Shown: positions 26,591 through 36,075, counted from the first letter of the stretch. The stretch is 64,000 nucleotides of DNA from Pelodictyon phaeoclathratiforme BU-1 (GCF_000020645.1 NC_011060.1:2122501-2186500); one strand, 5' to 3'. Notes: generated by a model from the sequence alone, not told the origin. Numbers and translations are program-made.

Positions 26591-26646
26591 CTTTCTCGCA
26601 CACACACAACAACACACAAACACACACAACCTAACGGAGAAAACAC

Positions 26647-27750
26647 ATGAAAAAAATGCTATCACTTGCTGCAATGTTTGCAGTACTGTCTTATGCATCA
26701 CCGGCATCAGCCGAACTGAAAATTGGTGGCGACGCTGCTGTACGTCTGAGAAGCGAGTTCACCGATACAGAAACAAACAATGTCAAGACATCGAACACTG
26801 ATGAACTCAAGCTCCAGTACAGAATCCGCCTGAAAGCATCTGCTGACCTCGGTAGCGGCTACTTCTTTAAAACAATGATTCAGAACGAGTCGAATCCTGG
26901 CAGTTGGGTAACCGTAGCCGGTAATCCTGGTAATAATGATGAACATTATGCTCTTGAAGTATCCAACTTCTACTTCGGACGTGTGATGGAATGCAGCCAC
27001 TACCAGATTGGCCGTCTTCCGCTGAACAGTGTCAACAACCCAATTTTTGACCTGACCCTTGTACCAATCCCTGCTGGTAACATCTATGCTGTGGATATCC
27101 CGGTAGCTACTTATAGTTTTGATCGCGTTTTTGGTCTTAACTATGGCACGAAAGTAGGAAATGGTGACCTGAATGCCACACTCGTTGTGCTTGATAATGA
27201 CATCACTTTAGGTGACACTGCAGCAGAAGGCGATGGCATCTTCAATGATGGTTATGCATTGCATCTTGCATACAAGACTTCCATTGGAGATGTTACTCTG
27301 GAACCACAGGCTCTCATTGCCTTGACCGATGTCGATGGCGGAGCTTATCAGAATGTATCACCGAACACCTTTGGTGCAAATGTGACCATTCCTGCAGGCA
27401 AATCAAAAATAGGCATGAGTGGCTTCTACACGGTCTGCGATGACACAAACCCGAACACAAATGCCAAAGTTGACTACAACGGCTACCTTCTCAGACTCAA
27501 AGGTGAGTCTGGACCAGTTATGGCCTGGGTTGACTACAACCACACCAACGACAACTCACCAGTTACTGATGTTGACTACGACAACCTCTTCGTCTGGGCA
27601 CAGTACAACTTCAAGGTACACGAATCAGCGATGGGCTCTTTCAGCCTGACACCGACTATCCGCTACCGTGCTTCAGGTAAGGATAACGGCTTAACAGAGA
27701 CTGACAACAACCAGCTTCGTGGTGAACTCTATGCAACAGTGACCTTCTAA
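26647..27750 (+). CDS. Outer-membrane porin-like beta-barrel protein
   Basis: The 367-residue product begins with a clear signal peptide (MKKMLSLAAMFAVLSYASPA, cleavage after SAS/A near residue 22). It continues with repeated amphipathic strands (KIGGDAAVRLRSEF, LQYRIRLKASADLGSG, GYLLRLKGESG) and ends GELYATVTF, where the terminal Phe is the usual signal for outer-membrane insertion. It is probably a trimeric porin or an abundant barrel protein of the green sulfur bacterial envelope; substrate specificity cannot be told. An ACGGAG ribosome-binding site precedes ATG 26647, its own promoter and structured leader lie upstream, and a strong terminator follows at 27770. Confidence 0.8.
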   Translation: MKKMLSLAAMFAVLSYASPASAELKIGGDAAVRLRSEFTDTETNNVKTSNTDELKLQYRIRLKASADLGSGYFFKTMIQNESNPGSWVTVAGNPGNNDEHYALEVSNFYFGRVMECSHYQIGRLPLNSVNNPIFDLTLVPIPAGNIYAVDIPVATYSFDRVFGLNYGTKVGNGDLNATLVVLDNDITLGDTAAEGDGIFNDGYALHLAYKTSIGDVTLEPQALIALTDVDGGAYQNVSPNTFGANVTIPAGKSKIGMSGFYTVCDDTNPNTNAKVDYNGYLLRLKGESGPVMAWVDYNHTNDNSPVTDVDYDNLFVWAQYNFKVHESAMGSFSLTPTIRYRASGKDNGLTETDNNQLRGELYATVTF

Positions 27751-27769
27751 CTTGCACGTTTGTTATCTG

Positions 27770-27799
27770 AAAAGCCGCAGGCAACTGCGGCTTTTTTTT
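27770..27799 (+). terminator. Intrinsic terminator after the porin gene
   Basis: AAAGCCGCAG (27771-27780) and CTGCGGCTTT (27785-27794) form a perfect 10-bp stem with loop GCAA, followed by a T-run to 27798. The remaining gap to 28078 is AT-rich and holds one modest hairpin (GAAACCG...CGGTTTC near 27959-27987) and no gene. Confidence 0.9.
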
Positions 27800-28078
27800 A
27801 CCTGACTGACCGTTTATATTCAGTTTCCACTCTTTACTGATATTATTTCCTGTTACTAACAATTGTTACTTAAGGAAATTTAACGATATTAGGGAAGGTC
27901 ATCATGTACAGCACGAGCAACCTTTTTCCCTTTCGTTTTCATTTTATTTCGACATACAGAAACCGCCAAATCAACGTCCGGTTTCTCTTGTCTTTCAGGT
28001 AAATCGCTTTTTTGCTGTTCTTTTTTATTTTTCTATTAAAATATTTTATTATAACAACTTAAACACAACAGCGGTACT

Positions 28079-28516
28079 ATGATTACCATTAAAAAAATCA
28101 TCTGCCCGGTTGATTTCTCTGGTTTGTCGCGCAAAGCGCTGCAATACGCCAACGAATTTGCAAGACTCTCAAGCGGAAAAGTCTTTCTTGTCGGCGTTAT
28201 TGAGAACGACCCCACAATCACCTACTCTCACGGACTGGAAACAGAACGCGCTGAGGCTGAATCGAAGCTGACATCGCTGATCGACGAAGAGAATATGGCT
28301 GGTATTGTCGCCGATTACGTGATCTATGAAGGATTTGCCGAAGAGTGTATTCTCGACTATGCAAAACGGCAGGAAGCGGATATCATTATCATGGGTTCAC
28401 ACGGTCGCCGCGGCCTGAAACGGATGATCCTCGGCAGCGTTGCTGAGCATGTGATTCGGCGTGCTCCTTGCCCGGTACTTGTTGTCAAGGAGAACGAGCA
28501 TGAGTTTATCAAGTAG
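28079..28516 (+). CDS. Universal stress protein (UspA family)
   Basis: The 145-residue single-domain protein has the UspA fold: an N-terminal strand with IICPVDFSGLSRKA, a middle region ending in ADIIIMGSHGRRGLKRM, and the ATP-binding pattern G-x2-G-x9-G-S (GSHGRRGLKRMILGS, about residues 113-127). It is therefore probably the nucleotide-binding type. Such proteins are cytoplasmic and induced by starvation or stress. It stands just upstream of the MHS-type transporter gene with an 80-base gap, which suggests but does not prove a shared role. Confidence 0.92.
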   Translation: MITIKKIICPVDFSGLSRKALQYANEFARLSSGKVFLVGVIENDPTITYSHGLETERAEAESKLTSLIDEENMAGIVADYVIYEGFAEECILDYAKRQEADIIIMGSHGRRGLKRMILGSVAEHVIRRAPCPVLVVKENEHEFIK

Positions 28517-28596
28517 GATGCCGTTTTATGCCTGAAACGGTGGCACGAATGAGTTAAGGAATTACATTTTTTTTCAAACAATCAAAGAAAACTTTT

Positions 28597-30177
28597 ATGG
28601 CACGAAATGTCACAAACGTTTCCCAAACCGAAGAGGTGTCCAGCACCCGGCGGGTTATCGCTGCTTCCTCGGTCGGGACGCTCATCGAATGGTATGACTT
28701 TTATATTTTCGGTACTCTTGCAAAAATCATTTCCGAGCAGTTTTTCCCGAAAGACAACCCGACGGCGGCCCTGCTTGCCACACTGGCAACCTTTGCCGCC
28801 GGTTTTGTTATCAGGCCGTTCGGCGCACTCTTCTTTGGACGCCTGGGCGATCTTATCGGACGGAAGTACACCTTCCTTGTCACTCTGGTGATCATGGGTG
28901 GTTCAACGTTTGCTATCGGTCTTGTTCCCGGCTATAAAACCATCGGATTTTTTGCTCCGGCGATTGTCTTTATTTTACGACTGTTGCAGGGTCTTGCTCT
29001 TGGAGGTGAGTATGGCGGTGCAGCAACCTATGTCGCTGAACACTCTCCTGCAGGTAAGCGTGGATTCTGGACAAGCTTTATCCAGACAACGGCAACTCTG
29101 GGACTCTTTCTTGCGCTCGGCGTTATTCTTATTGTACGCCAGACTCTCAGCGTTCCTGTCTTTGAGGACTGGGGATGGCGCATACCGTTCATTGTTTCAG
29201 CATTCCTTGTTGGAGTTTCAATCTTCATCCGTTTGAAGATGTCAGAGTCTCCAATGTTTGTAAAAATGAAAAAAGAGGGTAAAACATCAACAAACCCTCT
29301 TGCCGAAAGCTTCAAGCAAAAGGATAACCTGAAAATGGTGCTGATTGCTCTTCTTGGTGCAACCGCTGGTCAGGGTGTTGTATGGTATACTGGTCAGTTC
29401 TATGCGCTCTCCTTCTTGCAGAATGCGTGCAACATTGAATTTGAGCAGAGCAACATGATCATTTTGATTGCCCTCGTTATCGGAACTCCTTTCTTTATCA
29501 TCTTTGGTGCCCTCTCTGATAAAATCGGGCGCAAGTACATCATGATGGCCGGTATGTTTATCGCTGTGGTCGCATACAGACCTATCTATACCATGATGTA
29601 TAATGATGCAGACCTTAAGCAGAAAACCGAGATCGTAGAACAAACAACTGTCTCTGAACCAAAAGTTGAGGTAAAAGGTACTGATACGATTACCACAATC
29701 GTGACGAAAAAAACCTTTACTGATGGAACTTCCTACAAGGAGACGAAAAAAGAGACCATCCCGCTGGACGCAGCCAAAAAAGCTGAACTTGCTGCGGCAG
29801 GCAAACTGAAGCCAGAGATAAAAAAGGCTGTCATTCTTCCTCAGAACCTGTTCTACAAAATGATTGCCTTTGTCTTCATCCAGGTGATCTTCGTCACCAT
29901 GGTATACGGCCCGATTGCTGCATTCCTCGTTGAAATTTTCCCAACCCGTATCCGCTACACCTCAATGTCTTTGCCGTACCATATCGGCAACGGTGTTTTT
30001 GGCGGTCTGGTTCCGCTTATTTCAACCCGTCTTGTTGAAGCAACCCGTCCGGCGCCAGGCCTTCCGCCTGCCGATCCTCTTGCTGGTCTCTGGTACCCTA
30101 TCTTGATTGCCAGTGTCAGCTTCGTGATTGGAATGCTCTACATCTCCAACAAAACCAACAACATGGACGTTGAATAA
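28597..30177 (+). CDS. MFS transporter, metabolite:H+ symporter (MHS) type
   Basis: The 526-residue membrane protein belongs to the MHS branch of the major facilitator superfamily (ProP/KgtP-like), which imports organic acids or osmolytes with protons. Typical signatures are SVGTLIEWYDFYIFG near the start, RPFGALFFGRLGDLIGRKY (about 81-99) and LLQGLALGGEYGGAATYVAE. Twelve membrane segments can be traced. Between the segments around residues 325 and 420 lies a charged hydrophilic insertion of about 75 residues (EIVEQTTVSEPKVEVKG, then KKETIPLDAAKKAE), making it longer than most relatives. A small membrane protein gene follows 26 bases later. Confidence 0.9.
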   Translation: MARNVTNVSQTEEVSSTRRVIAASSVGTLIEWYDFYIFGTLAKIISEQFFPKDNPTAALLATLATFAAGFVIRPFGALFFGRLGDLIGRKYTFLVTLVIMGGSTFAIGLVPGYKTIGFFAPAIVFILRLLQGLALGGEYGGAATYVAEHSPAGKRGFWTSFIQTTATLGLFLALGVILIVRQTLSVPVFEDWGWRIPFIVSAFLVGVSIFIRLKMSESPMFVKMKKEGKTSTNPLAESFKQKDNLKMVLIALLGATAGQGVVWYTGQFYALSFLQNACNIEFEQSNMIILIALVIGTPFFIIFGALSDKIGRKYIMMAGMFIAVVAYRPIYTMMYNDADLKQKTEIVEQTTVSEPKVEVKGTDTITTIVTKKTFTDGTSYKETKKETIPLDAAKKAELAAAGKLKPEIKKAVILPQNLFYKMIAFVFIQVIFVTMVYGPIAAFLVEIFPTRIRYTSMSLPYHIGNGVFGGLVPLISTRLVEATRPAPGLPPADPLAGLWYPILIASVSFVIGMLYISNKTNNMDVE

Positions 30178-30203
30178 ACAAGAACCTTTTAATTTCATCC
30201 ATT

Positions 30204-30428
30204 ATGTCAGCAATAAAAAAACTTTTTGGAATTCTCTGGTCTGTCATGGGGATAGGAATCATCCCGCTGGTGATCATGCAGGCGATGAAAGAGATCGCAG
30301 CCAAGCCCAGTGAAGAGAACTGGATTTTCTGGTCGATCGTGATTGTCGTGCTTATGCCAATTATCTCTTTCAGCCTGATTACCTTTGGAGTGTTTGCGCT
30401 TAAAGGTGAGTACGATGTGATTGAGTGA
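30204..30428 (+). CDS. Small two-helix membrane protein next to the MHS transporter
   Basis: This 74-residue protein has two hydrophobic segments, LFGILWSVMGIGIIPLVIMQ (about 7-26) and a second at about 41-65 (FWSIVIVVLMPIISFSLITF), separated by a short charged loop. It begins 26 bases after the transporter gene and is followed by a strong terminator, so the two form one transcript. I know no function for it; a partner or stabiliser of the transporter is the simple inference. Confidence 0.75.
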   Translation: MSAIKKLFGILWSVMGIGIIPLVIMQAMKEIAAKPSEENWIFWSIVIVVLMPIISFSLITFGVFALKGEYDVIE

Positions 30429-30459
30429 GCAGTAGAGGCCATACCTGTTCTTTTTTCTC

Positions 30460-30499
30460 AAGGAAAAGCCGCATCTTTCGTGCGGCTTTTCCTTTTTTT
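30460..30499 (+). terminator. Intrinsic terminator after the transporter operon
   Basis: AAGGAAAAGCCGCA (30460-30473) pairs perfectly with TGCGGCTTTTCCTT (30481-30494) across a 7-base loop, followed by Ts to 30499. Confidence 0.92.
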
Positions 30500-30530
30500 G
30501 GAAAAACAAGAAACAAACCCCTGTTGACCA

Positions 30531-32414
30531 ATGGATATCGAGGATGAACTCCCGGCCCGTACCGATAGAAAAAAAGCTCTTGTTGAAAAGCTCGGCACAC
30601 TGCCTCCATCACCAGGCGTCTACCAGTTCAGGAATTCGAGTGGCCGGGTAATCTATGTTGGCAAGGCAAAAAATCTCCGCAACAGGGTTCGCTCCTATTT
30701 CAGAAATCAACAGCAACTTTACGGCAAAACGCTGGTACTGGTCACTCATATTGCTGATTTCGAGGTCATTATCACCTCTTCTGAAGTCGAGGCGCTGATT
30801 CTTGAGAACAATATGATCAAGGAGCTGAAACCGCGCTACAATGTGAACCTGAAGGACGACAAAACCTACCCCTACCTGGTGATCACCAATGAACCTTTCC
30901 CTCGGATCCTCATCAGTCGCCAACGAAGAAAGGATGGCTCCACCTGGTTTGGACCCTATACAGAGTCCCGTCAGCTCCACTCCATTCTTGATCTTATCGG
31001 CTCAATTTTTCCGGTACGAAGCTGCAAATTCCGTCTGAGTGAGGAAAATATTGCTACCAAAAAATACAAAGTCTGCCTCGATTACCACATCCATAAATGC
31101 AAGGGACCATGTGAAGGGCGGCAGTCAGAGGAGGAGTACCTCCTGATGATTGCTGAAATTACCCGTCTGCTGAAAGGAAAGACCTCCACCATGATACGCT
31201 CGCTCACCAGCGCCATGCAACTCTTTGCCCGCGAGCTGAAATTCGAGCGAGCAGCAGAGATAAAAATGCAGCTTGAGAGCCTGAAACGGTATGCCGAGCG
31301 CCAGAAGGTAGTTGCGGGAGATGGGCTCGACAGGGATGTTTTTGCTGTCGCTACCGGTGAAGAGGATGGTTGCGGCGTCGTCTTCAAAATCCGGGAAGGG
31401 AAACTGCTTGGCTCGCAACGCATCTACATGAACAATGTCACAGGGGAAACCGACTCCGGGCTGCAGGCAAGAGTTATGGAAAAATATTATCTCGAGACCC
31501 TTGAGCTTCTGCCTGATGAAATTCTTCTTCAGGAATCCCTTGGCGCCGATGAAGAGGAGACCTTGAGAGCACTCTTTTCGGAAAAAGAGAGAGAGGAGGC
31601 GCAGGAGAAAAAAAATATTCGCTTTTTGGTGCCGCAAATCGGCGAAAAAGCTCACCTGGTTGAGATGTGTCGTCAGAATGCACGGCATCATCTTGAGGAA
31701 TATCTGATCCAGAAACAGAAACGGGGCGAGGCTGCCCGAGAGCACTACGGCCTTACTGCTCTTAAGGAGCTGCTGCATCTGCCAAAACTCCCCCAGCGAA
31801 TCGAATGTTTTGACAATTCTCATCTTCAGGGTACCGATTATGTCAGTTCAATGATCTGTTTTGAGAAGGGCAAACCCAAAAAAGCGGATTACCGCAAGTT
31901 TAAAATAAACAGTTTTGAAGGATCAGATGACTACGCGGCAATGGAAGAGGTGATCAGGAGACGTTACAGCGGATCGCTTTCGTCGAAACTCCCCTGGCCT
32001 GACCTTATCGTCGTCGATGGCGGAAAAGGGCAGGTCAATATCGCTTTTCAAACCCTGAATGCCCTCGGACTCTCTATCCCGATTATCGGTCTGGCCAAGC
32101 GCATTGAAGAGATTTTTACCCCGCAGGCCCGAGACCCATTCAACCTGCCAAAAACCTCTCCCGCACTCAAACTGCTCCAGCAAATGCGCGATGAGGCTCA
32201 CCGTTTTGCCATTACCTATCACCGCAAACTGCGATCGGAAAGAATGTTGCAGACAGAACTCACCACCATTGCGGGAATTGGAGAGAAAACAGCATTCAAA
32301 CTGCTTGAACGGTTTGGCTCGGTTGACGCTGTTGCGCAGGCAACTCTGGAGGAGCTGACGGCAGCAGCAGGAGCAAAAACAGCAACGGCTATCTACCGTT
32401 TTTACCGACCATAA
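30531..32414 (+). CDS. uvrC: Excinuclease ABC subunit C
   Basis: UvrC makes the two incisions around a DNA lesion in nucleotide excision repair. The 627-residue product has the GIY-YIG 3'-incision domain (PSPGVYQFRNSSGRVIYVGK, about 26-45), the UVR/UvrB-binding region (ARELKFERAAEIKMQLE, about 220), the RNase H-like 5'-incision domain (IECFDNSHLQGTDYVSSM and VVDGGKGQVN), and the C-terminal helix-hairpin-helix pair (TIAGIGEKTAFKLLERFGS). It begins just after a terminator, so its own promoter must lie close by. Confidence 0.97.
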   Translation: MDIEDELPARTDRKKALVEKLGTLPPSPGVYQFRNSSGRVIYVGKAKNLRNRVRSYFRNQQQLYGKTLVLVTHIADFEVIITSSEVEALILENNMIKELKPRYNVNLKDDKTYPYLVITNEPFPRILISRQRRKDGSTWFGPYTESRQLHSILDLIGSIFPVRSCKFRLSEENIATKKYKVCLDYHIHKCKGPCEGRQSEEEYLLMIAEITRLLKGKTSTMIRSLTSAMQLFARELKFERAAEIKMQLESLKRYAERQKVVAGDGLDRDVFAVATGEEDGCGVVFKIREGKLLGSQRIYMNNVTGETDSGLQARVMEKYYLETLELLPDEILLQESLGADEEETLRALFSEKEREEAQEKKNIRFLVPQIGEKAHLVEMCRQNARHHLEEYLIQKQKRGEAAREHYGLTALKELLHLPKLPQRIECFDNSHLQGTDYVSSMICFEKGKPKKADYRKFKINSFEGSDDYAAMEEVIRRRYSGSLSSKLPWPDLIVVDGGKGQVNIAFQTLNALGLSIPIIGLAKRIEEIFTPQARDPFNLPKTSPALKLLQQMRDEAHRFAITYHRKLRSERMLQTELTTIAGIGEKTAFKLLERFGSVDAVAQATLEELTAAAGAKTATAIYRFYRP

Positions 32415-32453
32415 ATGTTCTCCTTCTCTACCATGCCAAACCGTCAGAATGTT

Positions 32454-32480
32454 TTTGTTAAGAAAATTCTGTTATATTTG
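32454..32480 (+). promoter_or_regulatory. Possible TAnnTTTG promoter upstream of the TPR-aroE operon
   Basis: TATATTTG at 32473-32480 fits the -7 consensus; TTTG at 32454-32457 lies 15 bases upstream, shorter than usual. It is 50 bases before the TPR gene that opens the next operon. Confidence 0.35.
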
Positions 32481-32529
32481 GCTTATGTGTACTCTGCCCT
32501 GAGAATGGACAACCTCTTTACGATTGCTT

Positions 32530-33927
32530 ATGAATGTGCCTGATTTTTTTGACGATAATCGCCATAACCCTGCGGGAGCATCAGGAAGAGAACAGCCCGA
32601 CCTTGATGGTCTTGATTCCATGTTTGATTCGGAGGATCTTCTTGACCGAATCAGTCAATATAATGAAGAGGGGTTTCAGCTTGAAGCACTTGCTGTAGCC
32701 CGTCGTCTTGAAGAGATAGCGCCTTTTAATACGGAAACCTGGTTCCATCTGGGTAATTGCCTGACGCTGAACGGTTTTTTTGATGATGCACTTGAAGCGT
32801 TTCAGCGGGCGGCCGTCTTCAGTCCCATGGACAGCGAAATGCGGCTGAATCTCGCTCTTGCCTGGTTCAACACCGGTAATCATGATGAAGCGCTCAGAGA
32901 ACTCGAAGATATTCTTGTTGACTCCTCCATTGAAAAGGAGTTCCATTACTATCGCGGAATTATCCTGCAGCGTCTTGAACGGTTTGTGGAGGCCGAATCG
33001 GACTTTGAATATGCATTGCAACTTGATGACGAGTTTGCTGATGCATGGTATGAACTTGCCTACTGCAAAGATGTTCTTGGCAAACTTGAGGAGAGCACCT
33101 CATGTTACCGCAAAACACACGATTATGATCCATACAATATCAATGCCTGGTACAATAATGGCCTGGTACTGAGCAAAATGAAAAGCTATGACGAGGCGCT
33201 TGACTGTTACGATATGGCCATCGCCATCTCCGATGATTTCAGTTCGGCTTGGTATAACCGTGCAAACGTTCTTGCCATCACCGGACGTATTGAGGAGGCT
33301 GCTGAAAGCTATCTGAAAACGCTGGAATATGAGCCCGATGACATTAATGCGCTCTATAATCTCGGCATAGCCTATGAAGAGCTGGAGGAGTATACCGAAG
33401 GCATCATCTGTTATCGGCGCTGTATCGAGATCAGCAGTGATTTTGGTGAAGCATGGTTTGCACTTGCCTGCTGCCATGAAGCGCTTGAAGAGTACGAAGA
33501 GGCATTTACAGCAACTCTGGAAGCGCTGAAATCAATACCCGACAGCATTGAGTTTCTGCTGCTGAAAGCGGAGATCGAGTACAATCTCAACGATCTTGAA
33601 AATTCCATGGCAACTTACCGGCAGGTCATAGCGCTTGATCCGGAAAGTCCCCAGATTTGGGTTGATTTTGCCATCGTTCTCAGGGAAGGTGGCCAGATCA
33701 ATGCATCAATCGATGCACTGCAGCAATCATTGAAGCTACAGCCACTTTCGGCTGATGCTCACTTTGAAATTGCCGCTGCCTATTTTGCCATGGGCGACAA
33801 ACTCAGTACCCTGAAGGCACTAAGCAAGGCATTCAAAATTGACCCCGAGAAAAAAGAGCTTTTTCAGAGCACTTTTCCGGAACTGTACCAGCAGGATTCT
33901 GTCAGACGGATGCTCGGGATTGCATGA
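32530..33927 (+). CDS. Tetratricopeptide-repeat protein
   Basis: The 465-residue protein is a nearly continuous array of about ten TPR units of 34 residues. Examples are AETWFHLGNCLTLNGFFDDA-like units, AWYNNGLVLSKMKSYDEALD and ALYNLGIAYEELEEYTEGI. TPR arrays are protein-binding scaffolds; there is no signal peptide or catalytic domain, so it acts in the cytoplasm as a partner protein. The ATG at 32530 was chosen over the TTG at 32524. Its stop overlaps the aroE start by 4 bases (ATGA), so the two are translationally coupled. Its role beside a shikimate-pathway gene is unknown. Confidence 0.88.
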   Translation: MNVPDFFDDNRHNPAGASGREQPDLDGLDSMFDSEDLLDRISQYNEEGFQLEALAVARRLEEIAPFNTETWFHLGNCLTLNGFFDDALEAFQRAAVFSPMDSEMRLNLALAWFNTGNHDEALRELEDILVDSSIEKEFHYYRGIILQRLERFVEAESDFEYALQLDDEFADAWYELAYCKDVLGKLEESTSCYRKTHDYDPYNINAWYNNGLVLSKMKSYDEALDCYDMAIAISDDFSSAWYNRANVLAITGRIEEAAESYLKTLEYEPDDINALYNLGIAYEELEEYTEGIICYRRCIEISSDFGEAWFALACCHEALEEYEEAFTATLEALKSIPDSIEFLLLKAEIEYNLNDLENSMATYRQVIALDPESPQIWVDFAIVLREGGQINASIDALQQSLKLQPLSADAHFEIAAAYFAMGDKLSTLKALSKAFKIDPEKKELFQSTFPELYQQDSVRRMLGIA

Positions 33928-34775
33928 CGAAATCAACAAAAATTCTCGGTCTTATCGGCCGTGCCGTTGATTATTCCTACTCTCCGCTTATCCATAATAC
34001 GGCATGTCGGCTGCTTGGGCTTTCATACCATTATACGGTTTTTAACATTGCGGATCCCTCCATGATCCCTGATGCCCTTCGCGGGGCAAAAGCACTCGGG
34101 ATTGCAGGATTCAATGTCACCATACCATACAAGAAGAGCGTTGTCCCCTTTCTTGACGCGCTCTCCGCAGAGGCAGCTTCCATACAGGCGGTCAATACCA
34201 TTGTCAATGAGGGAGGAAAACTCACCGGGCACAACACGGATATTGCCGGATTTGCCGCACCCCTTCTGCCATACCGGGAGAGTATCCGAGGCAAAACACT
34301 CTCTATTTTCGGCGCAGGCGGAGCAGCGCTGGCTGCCATAGAGGCATTCATCCGTTTTTTTTCTCCAAAAGAGATTCTGCTCTTTGTCCGTAACCCCGAA
34401 AAAGCCTCTTTGCTGCTTGAGGAGAGTGGCCATGACAAAAGTGCTCCTGTCAGGATTCTTTGTTCTGATAATCCGGAAATAATCAGGGAGTGCCGCGTTA
34501 TCGTCAACGCCACTCCAATCGGCACCAGAGGCAATAACGACTCACCTCTCCCTCTTGACCGGGAGTTGCTCCACCCTGGCCAAATTGTCTATGACATGGT
34601 TTACAACCCTCTCGATACGCCACTTCTTCTGGCTGCACAGAAGGCTGGCGCTGCAACCATATCAGGTATTGAGATGCTGATCGGCCAGGCTGAACACTCG
34701 TTTACGCTCTGGACTGGTATGCAGATGCCCGTTAAAGCGGTAAAAGAGAGCCTTCTGCAAGAAATTCAACAATAA
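33924..34775 (+). CDS. aroE: Shikimate dehydrogenase (NADP+)
   Basis: AroE reduces 3-dehydroshikimate to shikimate with NADPH in aromatic amino-acid synthesis. The 283-residue product shows the substrate site (YSYSPLIHN near residue 17, GFNVTIPYKK with the catalytic Lys near residue 70, NTD near 106) and the nucleotide-binding FGAGGAALAA (about 127-136) followed by VRNPEKA, a basic pattern expected for NADP. It overlaps the TPR gene by 4 bases and lspA follows after 27 bases. Confidence 0.96.
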   Translation: MTKSTKILGLIGRAVDYSYSPLIHNTACRLLGLSYHYTVFNIADPSMIPDALRGAKALGIAGFNVTIPYKKSVVPFLDALSAEAASIQAVNTIVNEGGKLTGHNTDIAGFAAPLLPYRESIRGKTLSIFGAGGAALAAIEAFIRFFSPKEILLFVRNPEKASLLLEESGHDKSAPVRILCSDNPEIIRECRVIVNATPIGTRGNNDSPLPLDRELLHPGQIVYDMVYNPLDTPLLLAAQKAGAATISGIEMLIGQAEHSFTLWTGMQMPVKAVKESLLQEIQQ

Positions 34776-34802
34776 TAACCCTGTTCCCCGGGCATCCGAC
34801 TC

Positions 34803-35312
34803 ATGAAACTCTTTTTCTCCATTGTCCTGCTGGTCATCACCCTTGACCAGTTCACAAAAAAACTTGCCCTAACCTTTCTCCGCGATGGAGTCCAAAGTAT
34901 CACCATTATTGCAGACCTCTTCTCGCTCACCTATGCGGAAAACAGAGGAGTCGCCTTTGGCCTTGAATTTGCCCCACCAACCGTCCTCCTCCTTCTGACT
35001 GGAGTGATTACGATCATGGTACTCGCATATGTCATCTGGTCAAAAAACCGGACGACTCTCTTTCTTCTCCCCTTTGCCCTCATTACTGGTGGTGGTATTG
35101 GCAATATGATTGACCGGGTTATGTACGGCAAAGTTGTTGACTTTATCTATTTTGATCTTTATCAAGGGCATATTTTCGGTAGATGGGTTTCATTGTGGCC
35201 TATTTTTAATATCGCAGATTCAGCCATCACCATCGGAGCCTGCATGTTGATGATCTTTCATAACAAGCTCTTTCCCGCAGAGAGCCCGACAGGAACAACC
35301 GATGTTCGTTGA
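34803..35312 (+). CDS. lspA: Lipoprotein signal peptidase (signal peptidase II)
   Basis: LspA is the inner-membrane aspartyl protease that removes signal peptides from prolipoproteins. The 169-residue product has four membrane segments and the family motifs: LDQFTKKLA near residue 18, ENRGVAFGLE near 45, and the two catalytic Asp motifs GNMIDRV (about 102-108) and FNIADSAI (about 134-141). ATG 34803 begins the gene 27 bases after aroE; its 3' end overlaps tatD by 11 bases. Confidence 0.96.
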   Translation: MKLFFSIVLLVITLDQFTKKLALTFLRDGVQSITIIADLFSLTYAENRGVAFGLEFAPPTVLLLLTGVITIMVLAYVIWSKNRTTLFLLPFALITGGGIGNMIDRVMYGKVVDFIYFDLYQGHIFGRWVSLWPIFNIADSAITIGACMLMIFHNKLFPAESPTGTTDVR

Positions 35313-36075
35313 TATTCACTGTCACCTCTCCTTTCCGGAGTTTGACGAGGATCGGGATGAGGTCATCAAACGCCTGAAAGAAGAGGGTATCGGACTGCTC
35401 ATCGATCCTGGCGTTGATGTACCAACAAGCAAAAAATCCATTGACCTGGCTCACAATGTTGACTTTATCTATGCCAACGTCGGTCTTCATCCTCATGAGG
35501 CCGCGCTTCCAGTCGATGAAAGCATTTTCGGGGAACTGCTCACTCTTGCCCGGTCGCCAAAAGTTGTTGCCATTGGTGAGATAGGGCTTGACTATCACTA
35601 TCCCGATTTTAACCGCACGGCACAGCAGGATGCATTCCGCGAGATGCTGAGAGTTGCCCGCACCCTCGATATGCCGGTCGTTATCCATTGCCGGGACGCA
35701 TGGGATGATATGCTCGACATCCTCTCCGAAGAGAGTCACTCAGCCATGCGCGGCGTGATGCACTGCTTTTCAGGAGACAAGGCAATTGCTGACGAGTGTA
35801 TCCGAAAAGGATTCAAGCTCTCTATTCCCGGAACGGTCACCTACAAACGCTCCCTCCTGCCTGAGGTTATCAGGAGTGTTTCGCTTGATGATCTGCTCAC
35901 AGAGACTGATGCTCCGTATCTCTCTCCGGTACCTTACAGGGGAAAACGAAATGAACCGGCTTACGTTCGTCTGGTCACGGAAGCCATCGCCCGTATCAGG
36001 GAGATCCCGCTGGAAGAGGCCGCAGAAGGCATTGCGAAGAATAGCGTTGAATTGTTTAGATTGCCAGCGTTATAG
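35302..36075 (+). CDS. TatD-family metal-dependent DNase
   Basis: TatD proteins are TIM-barrel metal-dependent hydrolases with DNase activity, linked to DNA repair and quality control. The 257-residue product has the N-terminal metal motif DIHCHLSF (residues 4-11), GEIGLDYHY near 93, VIHCRDAWDD, MHCFSG and the final ETDAPYLSP. All metal ligands expected for the family are present. It overlaps lspA by 11 bases, closing the aroE-lspA-tatD run. Confidence 0.94.
   Translation: MFVDIHCHLSFPEFDEDRDEVIKRLKEEGIGLLIDPGVDVPTSKKSIDLAHNVDFIYANVGLHPHEAALPVDESIFGELLTLARSPKVVAIGEIGLDYHYPDFNRTAQQDAFREMLRVARTLDMPVVIHCRDAWDDMLDILSEESHSAMRGVMHCFSGDKAIADECIRKGFKLSIPGTVTYKRSLLPEVIRSVSLDDLLTETDAPYLSPVPYRGKRNEPAYVRLVTEAIARIREIPLEEAAEGIAKNSVELFRLPAL

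Noticed and set aside
26599..26632. CA-rich repeats as a CRISPR or microsatellite
   Set aside because: Units are irregular and without spacers; it is a leader segment before the porin ribosome-binding site.
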